Below, piece after piece: positions 41,867 through 51,736 of a stretch of 63,843 bases of DNA. Source of the stretch: Candidatus Bathyarchaeota archaeon. GTDB taxonomy: Archaea; Thermoproteota; Bathyarchaeia; Bathyarchaeales; DTEX01. Position 1 is the stretch's first letter; each line of letters starts with the position of its first letter. The position numbers and the translations under genes are program-made. The notes below the pieces were generated by a model. It was not told where the DNA came from, ran no database searches, and saw nothing but the letters and a program-made list of their open reading frames with translations. The stretch is from the NCBI GenBank assembly GCA_018396655.1, contig JAGTQF010000001.1:1-63843 (forward strand). Reading direction: 5' to 3'.

Positions 41867-44800
41867 ATGTCAATGGTTGAAGAAGCATATCAAAAAGTAA
41901 TAGACCAGATAAAATTCGGCATACTATCTCCACAAGAGATAAGGAAGATGTCTGTTGTCGAAATTCAAACAGCTGACACCTACGATGAGGATGGGGCGGT
42001 AATACCATCCGGGCTCATGGATAGCCGCCTAGGCGTCCTAGAGCCTGGACAGCGATGTAGAACCTGTGGAAACACATCCGCAAAATGCCCCGGACACTTC
42101 GGGCACATCGAGCTTGCCGTGCCAATAATACACGTGGAGTTTGCAGAGATAATCTATAATTTACTCCAAGCCATATGTAGGAATTGTGGGCGCATATTGC
42201 TCCCGGAGAAGACCACTAAGGCGCTTAGGGCTAGGATGGAGAGGTTGAAGAAGATAATTGGGCATGTTCCGGACTCATTTTATAATAGGGTTTTTGAGGA
42301 GGCGAAGAGAAACCGCGAATGCCCATATTGTGGCGCAAAACAATATAAAATAGAGTTCATTAAGCCAACAATCTTCCATGAGTATACTGAGAAGGAGGGC
42401 TCGCAGCGCTTAACGGCAAGCATGATACGCGAGAGATTTGAGAGAATACCGGATGAAGACCTCGAGCTTTTGGGCTTTGACCCGAAATATGCCCGTCCAG
42501 AATGGATGATACTGCAAGTGCTACCGGTTCCGCCAGTTTATGTTAGGCCATCCATAACGCTTGAGTCTGGAATAAGGTCTGAGGATGATTTAACACATAA
42601 GCTTGTCGACATAATTAGGATAAATCAGAGACTTAAGGAGAATATTGAGGCGGGTGCGCCCACACTTATCATTCAAGATTTATCTGAGCTTCTGGAGTAT
42701 CATGTAACCACATACTTTAATAATGAGTCTTCAGGCATACCACCCTCAAGGCATCGTTCTGGAAGGGCACTTAAAACATTATCGCAGCGCCTCAAGGGTA
42801 AGGAGGGCCGATTTAGAAGCAACCTATCCGGTAAGAGGGTTGATTTCTCAGCCCGCACAGTTATTAGTCCAGACTCAAACTTAGACATAAATGAGGTTGG
42901 TGTCCCAATAAGCGTGGCCATGAGATTAACAGTACCGGAGAAGGTTACTCCGTGGAATATTGAGAGGCTCCGTGAGCTCGTAAAGAATGGTCCGGACAAA
43001 TATCCGGGAGCGCTATATATTATTAGACCTGATGGGAAGAGGGTTAGGCTCGAATTTGTTGCTGATAGGGAGAAGCTTGCTGAAGCCCTTGAGCCGGGCT
43101 TTGTTGTTGAGCGCCATCTACAGGATGGAGATATCGTCATATTTAATAGGCAACCCTCACTGCATAGAATGTCCATAATGGCCCACTATGTTAAGGTTCT
43201 TCCATATAAAACCTTCAGGCTACACTTATGTGTTTGCCCACCCTATAACGCCGACTTCGATGGGGACGAGATGAACCTCCATGTTCCACAGAGCGAGGAG
43301 GCCCAGACCGAGGCTCGCCTGCTCATGCAAGTTCAAGACCACATACTCTCACCTAGATTTGGCGGTCCAATAATAGGCGCCATTAGAGACTTTATAACGG
43401 CAGCTTTTCTCCTAACCAGAAAATCAACACTCTTAGATAAAAGGGAAGTCTGCCAGCTTCTGGCTGCCGCCGAGTATGATGGTCCACTACCCGAACCAGC
43501 CGTTAAAGAGCCTAAACCCCTCTGGACTGGAAAGCAAATATTCAGCCTCTTTCTCCCCAGGGACTTCAATTACACACTTAAGGCGAGCGTCTGTAGGAAT
43601 TGTGAGGTGTGCTTAAAGGATGAGTGTCCCTATGATGCTTACGTCGTCATTAAGAATGGCGTCTTAATTAAAGGCGTCATCGATAAGAATTCTATTGGGG
43701 CTGAAAAGTCGGAGAGCATCCTACATAGGATAATAAAGGATTATGGAACAGAAGCCGGTAGAAAATTCCTCAACCAAGTTAGTCGGCTTCTTACACGCCT
43801 CATATCCATGCGCGGCTTCACATACTCCTTTGACGAGCTAGACCTTTCGGCCGAGGCGAGAAGGAAGATTCGTCAAATAGTGAAGAACTCTGAGAAGAGA
43901 ATAGAGAGTTTAACTAAGGCTTTACGTGAAGGAACCCTAGAGAAGCTTCCTGGGCAGACGCTTTTAGACTCCTTTGAGCTTTATGTCATGAATGAGCTGG
44001 CTGAAGCTCGTGAGAAGGCTGGTAAAGTCGCTGAAGAGGACCTTGAGATTGATAATTCTGGCATAATAATGACGAAGACTGGTGCAAGGGGCTCAACGCT
44101 CAATATTGGGCAGATGACAGCAATTTTGGGCCAGCAGTCAATTCGAGGAAAGCGTGTCATACGCGGCTACCTTGAGAGGGCCCTACCGCACTTTGAGATT
44201 GGAGACCCATCGCCGAAAGCAAGGGGCTTCGTCTATTCATCCTATAGAGATGGCTTAGACCCAATAGAGTTCTTCTTCCATGCTATGGGTGGACGTGAAG
44301 GTCTAGTTGATACCGCTGTTAGGACACAGCAGAGCGGCTATATGCAGAGAAGGCTAATTAACGCTCTGGAGCACTTACGTGTTGAATATGATGGAACGGT
44401 TAGGAATCCGCTGGGCGAAATAATTCAATTCAAGTATGGTGAGGATGGTGTGGACCCTGCAAAAAGCGACCATGGCAAGGCGGTTAATGTTGCTAGGCTT
44501 ATTGAGCAGGTTAGGCTCATGGTTGAGGTTGGTGAGCCGGCTCCCAGAGATTACATTGAGGAGAGAGTGAATAGAGTTAAGAATGAGCTTACACTGCTTC
44601 TTGTGCGTGAGCTTATAGAGGGGCTCTCCACCTCTAACCTAAGTAAAGAGGGTGTTGACCTAACTGTTAAGCTAGCTCTAGAGCGCTACAAGAGGGCTCT
44701 CGTTGAGCCGGGAGAGGCTGTTGGTATCGTTGCAGCACAGTCTATAGGTGAACCCGGAACGCAAATGACTCTAAGAACATTCCACTATGCTGGTGTTAGG

Positions 44801-45706
44801 GAGCAGAATGTAACCCTCGGCCTTCCACGCTTAATAGAGATTGTTGATGCGAGAAGGGAGCCCTCAACACCTATAATGACGATATATCTGGATGAGGAGC
44901 ATGGGGGAAGCCGAGAGAAAGCAACCGAGGTAGCTCGGAAAATACTGTATACAACTATTGAAGATATCTCCGAGATGACGTATATTAATCCGGAAACCAG
45001 CGGAGTAGTTGTTAAGCTTGATATGCGTGAGATGCAGGAGCGCGGTATAACATTAGATGAACTTAAGGGAATAGTTAACATACCCGGCTGCTCCATAACA
45101 TTTGAAGGAGAAATGATGTCGATTGAGCCCAAGAAGAAGATGGATGCTAAGAAACTCCTAACTAAGGTATTATCTTATCATATAAAGGGTATACCGGGAA
45201 TTAAGAGGGTTTACGTATCTGAAGAGAAGGGCGAGTGGATTATAAAGACGGACGGCTCTAACTTACCGAGGGTTCTCGAAGTTATAGGCGTAGACCCAAC
45301 GAGAACCACCACAAACAACATACATGAGATAGAGAAGACGCTGGGGATAGAGGCCGCTAGAAACGCCATCATCGAGGAGGCTATGGGCGTACTTGAGGAG
45401 CAAGGGTTAGATGTCGACGTGAGACACATAATGCTCGTAGCTGACGTAATGACGGCAACCGGAAACGTTAGGCAGATAGGAAGGCATGGAGTTAGCGGCG
45501 AGAAACCCAGCGTTCTAGCTAGAGCCGCATTCGAAATAACGGTTCCAAACATCGTAGAGGCGGCGGTTAAGGGCGAAACCGATCCGCTAAAAGGCGTAAC
45601 TGAGAATGTTATAGTCGGACAGGCTATACCTGTGGGAACTGGTCTGGTCGATATTTACATGACTGCGCCTTCCGCGATTAAATCATCTAGTGAGGAGGGT
45701 GAGTAG
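41867..45706 (+). CDS. rpoA: DNA-directed RNA polymerase subunit A (A'-A'' fused)
   Basis: The 1279-residue largest subunit joins the regions that most archaea encode separately as A' and A''. The N-terminal zinc site (CRTCGNTSAKCPGHFGHIEL), the active-site NADFDGDEMNLHVPQ, the bridge-helix region HAMGGREGLVDTAVRTQQSG and the A'' motifs VGIVAAQSIGEPGTQMTL and RTFHYAG are all in one frame. The fusion is a Thaumarchaeota-type trait also reported in related lineages, and was the main clue to the organism's placement. L30e follows after two bases. Confidence 0.96.
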   Translation: MSMVEEAYQKVIDQIKFGILSPQEIRKMSVVEIQTADTYDEDGAVIPSGLMDSRLGVLEPGQRCRTCGNTSAKCPGHFGHIELAVPIIHVEFAEIIYNLLQAICRNCGRILLPEKTTKALRARMERLKKIIGHVPDSFYNRVFEEAKRNRECPYCGAKQYKIEFIKPTIFHEYTEKEGSQRLTASMIRERFERIPDEDLELLGFDPKYARPEWMILQVLPVPPVYVRPSITLESGIRSEDDLTHKLVDIIRINQRLKENIEAGAPTLIIQDLSELLEYHVTTYFNNESSGIPPSRHRSGRALKTLSQRLKGKEGRFRSNLSGKRVDFSARTVISPDSNLDINEVGVPISVAMRLTVPEKVTPWNIERLRELVKNGPDKYPGALYIIRPDGKRVRLEFVADREKLAEALEPGFVVERHLQDGDIVIFNRQPSLHRMSIMAHYVKVLPYKTFRLHLCVCPPYNADFDGDEMNLHVPQSEEAQTEARLLMQVQDHILSPRFGGPIIGAIRDFITAAFLLTRKSTLLDKREVCQLLAAAEYDGPLPEPAVKEPKPLWTGKQIFSLFLPRDFNYTLKASVCRNCEVCLKDECPYDAYVVIKNGVLIKGVIDKNSIGAEKSESILHRIIKDYGTEAGRKFLNQVSRLLTRLISMRGFTYSFDELDLSAEARRKIRQIVKNSEKRIESLTKALREGTLEKLPGQTLLDSFELYVMNELAEAREKAGKVAEEDLEIDNSGIIMTKTGARGSTLNIGQMTAILGQQSIRGKRVIRGYLERALPHFEIGDPSPKARGFVYSSYRDGLDPIEFFFHAMGGREGLVDTAVRTQQSGYMQRRLINALEHLRVEYDGTVRNPLGEIIQFKYGEDGVDPAKSDHGKAVNVARLIEQVRLMVEVGEPAPRDYIEERVNRVKNELTLLLVRELIEGLSTSNLSKEGVDLTVKLALERYKRALVEPGEAVGIVAAQSIGEPGTQMTLRTFHYAGVREQNVTLGLPRLIEIVDARREPSTPIMTIYLDEEHGGSREKATEVARKILYTTIEDISEMTYINPETSGVVVKLDMREMQERGITLDELKGIVNIPGCSITFEGEMMSIEPKKKMDAKKLLTKVLSYHIKGIPGIKRVYVSEEKGEWIIKTDGSNLPRVLEVIGVDPTRTTTNNIHEIEKTLGIEAARNAIIEEAMGVLEEQGLDVDVRHIMLVADVMTATGNVRQIGRHGVSGEKPSVLARAAFEITVPNIVEAAVKGETDPLKGVTENVIVGQAIPVGTGLVDIYMTAPSAIKSSSEEGE

Positions 45707-45708
45707 GT

Positions 45709-46035
45709 ATGAGTGGGCTTAGTAAGGGCGAGATTGACAAGTCCCTCAGTATAGCTGTTAGGACTGGGAAAATTTTATTTGGGTCGAATGTCACTATAAA
45801 GAATGCTATGACTGGGAAGATTAGGCTAGCAATTGTTGCAGCTAACTGCCCAAGAGATAGGCGTGAGAAAATTGAGTATTACTGTAAGCTCTCCGGCATC
45901 CCGGTTCTTATTTATCCTGGCTCAAGCCTAGATTTAGGTTCAGCATGTGGAAAACCTTTTTCAGTTGCCGCTTTAGCAATTAGAGACCCGGGTGATTCTG
46001 ATATACTTAGGTTTGTGGGTGGTGGAAATGTCTAG
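45709..46035 (+). CDS. rpl30e: Ribosomal protein L30e
   Basis: The 108-residue protein matches L30e: SLSIAVRTGKILFGSNVTIK, KIRLAIVAANCPRDRREKIE, and the ending with SACGKPFSVAALAIRDPGDS. It binds 23S rRNA as an L7Ae-fold protein. It is the usual neighbour of RNA polymerase and NusA in archaeal operons. Its last bases overlap the NusA start. Confidence 0.93.
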   Translation: MSGLSKGEIDKSLSIAVRTGKILFGSNVTIKNAMTGKIRLAIVAANCPRDRREKIEYYCKLSGIPVLIYPGSSLDLGSACGKPFSVAALAIRDPGDSDILRFVGGGNV

Positions 46036-46465
46036 GGGTATACGTCTCACAAATGACGAGCTTGAGTATATGAGACTCTTCGAGTCTATAACTGGCGCCA
46101 TGGTTAGAGACTGCATAATTGACCAGAAATTTGATAGGGTTATCTTTGTGATTAAGGAGGGCGATGCTGGCATAGCCATAGGCAAGGGTGGAAAGAACAT
46201 CGCTTTGCTCGAAAAGATTACTGGCAAAAAATATGAGGTGGTTGAGTTCTCCGATGACCCTGTTCAGCTCATAAAGAATGCTTTAAAGCCAGCAAATGTT
46301 AAGGAGGTACGCATAACTAAGAAACCCGATGGAAGCACGATAGCTGTAGTCTCGGTTGACAGCAAGGATAAAGGAATAGCGATAGGAAAGAACGGCCGAA
46401 ATGCTGAGAAAATAAGATTCTTGGCGAAGCGCTATTTTAACATAAGCAATGTCCTAATAGTTTAG
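46028..46465 (+). CDS. nusA: NusA-like transcription factor (KH-only)
   Basis: The 145-residue archaeal NusA homologue has two KH domains, with the glycine loops GIAIGKGGKNIALLEKITGK and GIAIGKNGRNAEKIRFLAKR. It lacks the S1 and N-terminal domains of bacterial NusA. It is predicted to bind nascent RNA at the polymerase. I place the start at the ATG at 46028 (MSRGIRLTNDEL), overlapping L30e by eight bases, because upstream residues do not match the family. Confidence 0.92.
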   Translation: MSRGIRLTNDELEYMRLFESITGAMVRDCIIDQKFDRVIFVIKEGDAGIAIGKGGKNIALLEKITGKKYEVVEFSDDPVQLIKNALKPANVKEVRITKKPDGSTIAVVSVDSKDKGIAIGKNGRNAEKIRFLAKRYFNISNVLIV

Positions 46466-46555
46466 TCTTCATCAATGCTGGAAACACAACGAAATGTTTA
46501 TAATTAGAAACGCGAATTGGCAAATATAAATAATTGGAATGATAGGGAGCTAAAT

Positions 46556-46993
46556 ATGGCTAAGAAAACTAGAGGTGAGTTTGCGGCAAGAAAGCTAATT
46601 GAAAGAAGGAAGAAAATGCGTTGGAAGAGCATATATTATAAAAGGCGCATGCTCATGCTGGACGTTAAATCAGACCCCCTTGAAGGCGCTCCAATGGCGC
46701 GTGGGATAGTCCTCGAGAAGGTTGGGCGTGAGAGTAAGCAGCCCAACAGCGCAATAAGAAAATGTGTGAGGGTTCAGCTGATAAAGAATGGTAAGGTTGT
46801 GACAGCTTTTTTACCTGGCGATGGAGCCTTAAATGTTGTTGATGAGCATGATGAGGTTATTATTGAGGGTATAGGTGGCTCAAGAGGGCGCTCTATGGGA
46901 GACATTCCCGGAGTAAGATGGAAGGTTGTAACGGTTAATGGAATAGCGCTTAAAGACCTTGTTGTAGGTAAGAGGGAGAAGCCTCGACGATAA
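46556..46993 (+). CDS. rps12: Ribosomal protein S12
   Basis: The 145-residue uS12 begins [20 protein letters not shown]. It contains the conserved loops [39 protein letters not shown] and [20 protein letters not shown], which sit in the decoding centre. GGGAG lies seven bases before the ATG; an in-frame TTG at 46517 would add 13 unmatched residues. The usual downstream S7 and EF-1A genes are missing, as the next gene is on the opposite strand. Confidence 0.94.
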   Translation: MAKKTRGEFAARKLIERRKKMRWKSIYYKRRMLMLDVKSDPLEGAPMARGIVLEKVGRESKQPNSAIRKCVRVQLIKNGKVVTAFLPGDGALNVVDEHDEVIIEGIGGSRGRSMGDIPGVRWKVVTVNGIALKDLVVGKREKPRR

Positions 46994-47009
46994 AAGCCTT
47001 CTTAAGTGC

Positions 47010-47522
47010 TTAGATATCCGCATATTCCTTCAAGAGCGTATTTATAATCTTCTCCTTCTCGGCTTCGGTTGAATATTCTATTGGAAAATGCTTTCTTAAA
47101 GGTATAATTAGGAAGTGCAGTATCTTATTTTCCTGGTCGTCCCAAATCTCCACCATGCCACTTTTTTCCTTTAAATTTGAGCGCTCTCTTATAACCTCAT
47201 AAAGTTCATCAAAGCCCACGTTTGTCTTTGACATGAGTATGCGGTCCTCGAGCTTTAGCGCATACACGTCTAATCTTTCCTCGGAAATATAGTTCTTTAC
47301 AAGTCCGTAAATATGGTTTATGTCAGTCTTTATGTCAGCTATTGCACCATAGTCGCTATCAGCCCTCAGAAAACTCCTCATTAACGTATCAATAAGTTTG
47401 GTTATGCCCGTTTCCTCCTCAGAAAACTCTCCCTCGACCCTTTTCCTTAAGGATGAGATTTTTTGAGGGGTCATAGAACCACTCTGCTTATCAGAATCCC
47501 CAGCAAATGTGCCAATTATCAC
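47010..47522 (-). CDS. Uncharacterised acidic protein
   Basis: The 170-residue protein is hydrophilic and probably alpha/beta. It contains EEETGITKLIDTLMRSFLRA and an HFLIIPLRKHFPIEYSTEAE segment near the C-terminus. There are no cysteines, membrane spans or recognised motifs. An internal Met at residue 17 (MTPQKISSL) is an alternative start. It converges with the rps12 gene. Function unknown. Confidence 0.55.
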   Translation of the reverse strand: MIIGTFAGDSDKQSGSMTPQKISSLRKRVEGEFSEEETGITKLIDTLMRSFLRADSDYGAIADIKTDINHIYGLVKNYISEERLDVYALKLEDRILMSKTNVGFDELYEVIRERSNLKEKSGMVEIWDDQENKILHFLIIPLRKHFPIEYSTEAEKEKIINTLLKEYADI

Positions 47523-47612
47523 AAAATATTCTATTTTTTGAGGTTAAAAATTTATTGAGAATATATTTGCCTAAAATTTATGCATGTAATAATGCTGAAA
47601 ACGTCTTGAACT

Positions 47613-48662
47613 CTACAGATGCTCATAGAACTCTCTCGGTTTTAGTTCTTTGAACTCGTCGGTTTGCTCCACAAGATGCCTTCTTATATCGAGACACAGA
47701 TGGCACTTTGATATGTAACCTTCTTCCCTCTCCCTATAGCCATACTCTTCGGATGCGTATTTAAAGAGTCTTCCTACACCTCCTGGCGATATTAATTTCT
47801 CAATTATTGGGTTTTCCTCTAATTTTATACCGTCCTGGCACATCATCTCCAGGTTTCTTGCATCTCCTAAGGATATGCCGGCGCAATAGCCAGTTATATA
47901 ATTGCAGTAATTATCAATGTGAACGTGCCAATTCCTTGTGAGCTCCTTTAGACATGATTCACTAAAGAATTGTTTAGCCGGATACTTTCTGTAGAGATAG
48001 CCTATTCGATATGGGAGCCTTCCCATGAGAAGCATCGATGGATAACTTAATCCAGCATATAAGCCCATTGGATCTCTCCCACGCATTATGGACAAGTATT
48101 CCTCAAACGATAATGTTCCATTTAAGCCTATCATCTTCAACTGATTATAGAAGAGATCCTGGTATATTAGGGCGTTCTCGCCGAATATGCGCCTACTTAT
48201 CCTAACGGCTCTATCTATGCGCTCAAATGGTATCTGCTCAACAATAAATGGATTGGCGCTGATGAGTATGCCATTTAAGCCAGCTTCCTTCAGCCTATAA
48301 AGATTCTTCTCGGTTATCTCATCATTAGTACACCAGAAGCAGTTTGTCTCAACAAAGAGGGATGGTATTTCGAGTTCATGAGCCAATTTAACTAGTTCTA
48401 GCAGTAGGTCAAAATTTAGGAATGGCTCGCCGCCAGTGAAATGTAAGCCCAGGTTAACTCCCACCCGACTGAAGTCTCTAGGATACTGTCTCCTAAAGAA
48501 TTTAGAGATGCTCTCTAGAATTCTCTCAGCATCCCTCAAGTTTATCCAGTCGCTTCTCCATCTTGGAGAGCATGCATACATGCAGTGTTTACATTCATTC
48601 GTGCACCTATATGTTAGGAGAATTCCGCCTGAAACTGGTTCTGGAATAACTAGCTTAACCAC
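47613..48662 (-). CDS. Radical SAM protein
   Basis: The 349-residue protein carries CTNECKHC (C20, C24, C27), the CxxxCxxC site for the [4Fe-4S] cluster that splits S-adenosylmethionine. The following GLHFTGGEPFLNFDLLLELV matches the GGEP motif. A C-terminal Cys group (CHLCLDIRRHL, plus Cys residues around 245-275) suggests an auxiliary cluster, as in SPASM-type enzymes. The substrate is unknown. It diverges from the SDR gene across a shared 136-bp promoter region. Confidence 0.85.
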   Translation of the reverse strand: MVKLVIPEPVSGGILLTYRCTNECKHCMYACSPRWRSDWINLRDAERILESISKFFRRQYPRDFSRVGVNLGLHFTGGEPFLNFDLLLELVKLAHELEIPSLFVETNCFWCTNDEITEKNLYRLKEAGLNGILISANPFIVEQIPFERIDRAVRISRRIFGENALIYQDLFYNQLKMIGLNGTLSFEEYLSIMRGRDPMGLYAGLSYPSMLLMGRLPYRIGYLYRKYPAKQFFSESCLKELTRNWHVHIDNYCNYITGYCAGISLGDARNLEMMCQDGIKLEENPIIEKLISPGGVGRLFKYASEEYGYREREEGYISKCHLCLDIRRHLVEQTDEFKELKPREFYEHL

Positions 48663-48798
48663 TCTTTATATCCGACCCTCGCCCTCTCACGAATATATTC
48701 TAGAGTTCCGCAATAATAAACTTAATATTGATAAAACGTTTCGCAACATTTAAATCCCCATCTTCCGTAGAAAGGCTTGTCTACTGAAAAGAGCATTA

Positions 48799-49614
48799 AT
48801 GGCAAGTGGAATTATGTTGAGTTCACATATAAATCAGATCAGCGAGCGCCCTGTAGCGTTAGTGACGGGGTCTACTAGGGGAATAGGTGCTGCAATTGCT
48901 TTAGAGCTTGCACAAAATGGATTTAACTTAGCTATCAATGGTAGGTCACCGGAGGAGCAAGTAATACCACTCATTAACAAAATTCAATCTTTTGGTGTTA
49001 AAGCAATTTATATTAGAGCTGATGTTTCAATCGGGGAAGACCGGAATTTAATATTGAAAGAGCTGAAAGAGAAGTTTGGACGAATAGATATCTTAGTGAA
49101 CAATGCTGGAGTCGCGCCAGAGGTTAGGAGAGACATCCTTGAGGTAACGGAGGAAAGCTTTGATAGAGTTATGGCGATAAATTTGAAGGGACCGTTTTTC
49201 TTAACTCAGTTAATAGCAAAGTGGATGATAGAGCTAAAGAAGGAAAGAGGTGATATCGACCCCATAATCATAAACATATCTTCTATATCATCTTACACAT
49301 CGTCGCCGGAGAGGGCAGAATATTGCATTTCAAAGGCGGGTGTAAGTATGATGACAAAACTTTATGCTCATAGACTTTCTGAGTATGGCATTAGGGTGTA
49401 TGAAATAAGGCCGGGGATAATTCTCACGGACATGACTATGCCTGTCAAGCAGAAATATGATAGGCTTATAGCTGAAGGGCTTACCCCAATTAAACGCTGG
49501 GGAAGACCAGAAGATGTAGCAAAGGCTGTAGTAGCAATTGCTAAGGGCTACTTTCCATTTTCCACGGGAGAGGTTTTTAACGTTGATGGTGGCTTCCATT
49601 TACGGAGGTTATAG
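48799..49614 (+). CDS. SDR-family oxidoreductase (FabG-like)
   Basis: The 271-residue short-chain dehydrogenase has the cofactor site TGSTRGIGAAIALEL, the NNAGVA motif, the catalytic Ser in NISSISSYTSS and Tyr/Lys in EYCISK, and the closing GEVFNVDGGFHL. FabG-like SDRs reduce 3-oxo groups with NAD(P)H. The specific substrate cannot be deduced. It is followed six bases later by the flavoprotein gene, so the two likely act in one pathway. Confidence 0.9.
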   Translation: MASGIMLSSHINQISERPVALVTGSTRGIGAAIALELAQNGFNLAINGRSPEEQVIPLINKIQSFGVKAIYIRADVSIGEDRNLILKELKEKFGRIDILVNNAGVAPEVRRDILEVTEESFDRVMAINLKGPFFLTQLIAKWMIELKKERGDIDPIIINISSISSYTSSPERAEYCISKAGVSMMTKLYAHRLSEYGIRVYEIRPGIILTDMTMPVKQKYDRLIAEGLTPIKRWGRPEDVAKAVVAIAKGYFPFSTGEVFNVDGGFHLRRL

Positions 49615-49620
49615 TCGGTT

Positions 49621-51597
49621 ATGAATGTAGATTTTATTGAAGTTAAAGGCTTCAAGATACCAGTCTACTCCTTTAACACCGTCATTTTAGGGAGCGGAGC
49701 GGCTGGCTTAAATTGCGCTGTTCATCTCTTCATGAATGGGCAAAAGGATATAACGGTAGTTACGGAAAATCTCTATGGAGGGACATCAAGAAATTCCGGG
49801 TCAGATAAGCAAACCTACTATAAGATTTCGCTATGTGGCACAATAAGCGATAGCCCCTATGAAATGGCCCATACGCTCTTTTCAGGCGGGGCAATGCACG
49901 GCGACATAGCTCTAGTAGAAGCAACACTATCAGCCCAAGAGTTCTTTCATCTTGTCCAAATAGGAGTTCCATTCCCCCATGACCGCTATGGCGCATATAT
50001 AGGCTACAAGACAGATCATGATCCAAAAGGGCGCGGCACCTCTGCTGGACCCTATACATCATGGATGATGCATGAGCGTCTTCTTGAGCAGGTTAAATCC
50101 TTGGGGATTGAGATTTTTGATAAGCATGAAGCGATCTCATTATTTAGGCACGGGGATAAAGTTGTGGGTGTTCTCTGCTTAAACAAGGATAAAATCAATG
50201 ATGAGAACTTTGGTATGGTATTGTTTAACTGCACAAATCTTGTTTTCGCAACTGGTGGTCCAGGTGCGCTTTTTAAGTCTTCTGTTTATCCAGAGACGCA
50301 GAGGGGTTGTATTGGGCTTGCGCTTGAAATAGGTGCTAGGGCGAGGAACATGTCTGAATTTCAGTTTGGTCTTGCTTCGGTGAAATTTAGATGGAATGTT
50401 TCAGGAACTTACCAGCAAGTTATTCCAACTTATATATCAACTGACAAGGATGGGGGAGATGAAAGGGAATTTCTTATCGATTTCTTTCCTTCTGTCGGTG
50501 TTCTCGCCACGTGCATATTTTTGAAGGGTTATGAGTGGCCTTTTGATGCAAGAAAAATTGAGAATTATGGCTCATCCCTTATAGACCTTCTAGTTTACAG
50601 GGAAACTGTCAAGCTTGGCAGGAGAGTTTTTCTCGATTTTAGACGGAATATTACGGGATTTAGGTTTGAAGATCTCGGAAAGGTAGCCTATGAGTATCTT
50701 AAAAAGTCGGATGCTCTCTTTGGAACGCCCATTGAGAGGCTTCAGAAAATGAATCCGCAAGCCGTTCAAGTATATGCTGAGCATGGAATAGACCTTACTA
50801 AAGAGCCTCTTGAGATTGCTGTTTGCGCCCAACATTGTAATGGGGGGCTTGCCGTGAATATATGGTGGGAATCCACTAACATAAAACATCTTTTTCCAAT
50901 TGGGGAGGTGAGCGGAACCCATGGTGTTTATAGGCCTGGTGGGGCTGCATTAAATTCAGGTCAGATTGGAGGGTATCGCGCGGCGCAATATATTGCGGCA
51001 AGATATGGAGAAAACCCGCCTCCCATAGACGATTTTCTCAAGATGATTAAACATGACCTTGAGAGAAAAATAGACCTTCTAGCTTATTTCGCCGAGCGCG
51101 TGGAGCCGGGGTCTACGGTGCTCATTAAGGTAAAGAATGAAATTCAGGAGCGTATGACATCCTATGCTGCTCACATTAGAAGCTTGGAAGGTGTAAGAAA
51201 GGCTCTTGATGAAGCTTACATGCTTAAAAAGAGACTGAAAGATTATCTTGTTCCATCCTCCAGAGAGGATTTATTAGAAGTGTTCCGCGTAATGGAGCTA
51301 ACGATAACGCACATAGCCGTTTTAGAGTCTATCCGGGCGTATCTAGAGAGGGGTGGGGGAAGCCGAGGTTCATATATTGTGCTGGATCCAAATGGTGTTC
51401 TGCCATGTGAGAAGCTCGAGGATGAATGGCGCTATAAGCCCTTTGACAATAGTTTAATGGACGAAATCTGTGAGATATGGTTTGATGAAAACATGGAGGT
51501 TCATGTGGAATGGACAAAGGTTCGTCCAATTCCTACCGAGGAGGCTTGGTTTGAGCGGGTATGGCGAGATTTTCGGGAGGGCAGAATAATAGAATAA
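49621..51597 (+). CDS. FAD-dependent fumarate-reductase-like flavoprotein
   Basis: The 658-residue protein belongs to the FAD_binding_2 (FrdA/SdhA/aspartate oxidase) family. It has the dinucleotide site VILGSGAAGLNCAVHLF, GGTSRNSGSDKQTYYK, ATGGPGALFKSSVYPETQRG, the HCNGGLAV segment and the C-terminal SGTHGVYRPGGAALNSGQIG. Electron-transfer partners and an iron-sulfur subunit are not adjacent, so a succinate dehydrogenase role is unlikely. With the SDR it probably oxidises or reduces an unsaturated carboxylic or keto substrate. Confidence 0.85.
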   Translation: MNVDFIEVKGFKIPVYSFNTVILGSGAAGLNCAVHLFMNGQKDITVVTENLYGGTSRNSGSDKQTYYKISLCGTISDSPYEMAHTLFSGGAMHGDIALVEATLSAQEFFHLVQIGVPFPHDRYGAYIGYKTDHDPKGRGTSAGPYTSWMMHERLLEQVKSLGIEIFDKHEAISLFRHGDKVVGVLCLNKDKINDENFGMVLFNCTNLVFATGGPGALFKSSVYPETQRGCIGLALEIGARARNMSEFQFGLASVKFRWNVSGTYQQVIPTYISTDKDGGDEREFLIDFFPSVGVLATCIFLKGYEWPFDARKIENYGSSLIDLLVYRETVKLGRRVFLDFRRNITGFRFEDLGKVAYEYLKKSDALFGTPIERLQKMNPQAVQVYAEHGIDLTKEPLEIAVCAQHCNGGLAVNIWWESTNIKHLFPIGEVSGTHGVYRPGGAALNSGQIGGYRAAQYIAARYGENPPPIDDFLKMIKHDLERKIDLLAYFAERVEPGSTVLIKVKNEIQERMTSYAAHIRSLEGVRKALDEAYMLKKRLKDYLVPSSREDLLEVFRVMELTITHIAVLESIRAYLERGGGSRGSYIVLDPNGVLPCEKLEDEWRYKPFDNSLMDEICEIWFDENMEVHVEWTKVRPIPTEEAWFERVWRDFREGRIIE

Positions 51598-51668
51598 CAT
51601 CAACTGACAGCTTTATATGTGAGGTTTTGGCCCGAATAGTTTAAATTGCGCGATTTGGCCATGTTTAA

Positions 51669-51736
51669 TTGGGGATGATGTGGGAAGAGCACGGAGCATC
51701 ATCTGGCTGTGACCGGGAGTTACTCCACTGACCCAC
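51669..51736 (+). ncRNA. Candidate C/D box guide RNA
   Basis: A C-box-like GATGATG (51674-51680) and a D box CTGA (51728-51731) are flanked by short complementary ends (TGGGG/CCCA). Between them are a D'-like CTGG (51702-51705) and a C'-like TGTGACC. The guide before the D box contains AGTTACTCC, complementary to GGAGUAACU, a stretch recalled from the conserved large-subunit rRNA sequence GGGAGUAACUAUGACUC. GATGATG can also pair with CATCATC (51697-51703), so a plain hairpin is an alternative. A TTTAAATT TATA-like box lies about 25 bases upstream. Confidence 0.5.

Noticed and set aside
42700..43176. 158-codon antisense ORF within rpoA
   Set aside because: Serine/leucine-rich shadow of a highly conserved gene; no independent evidence.
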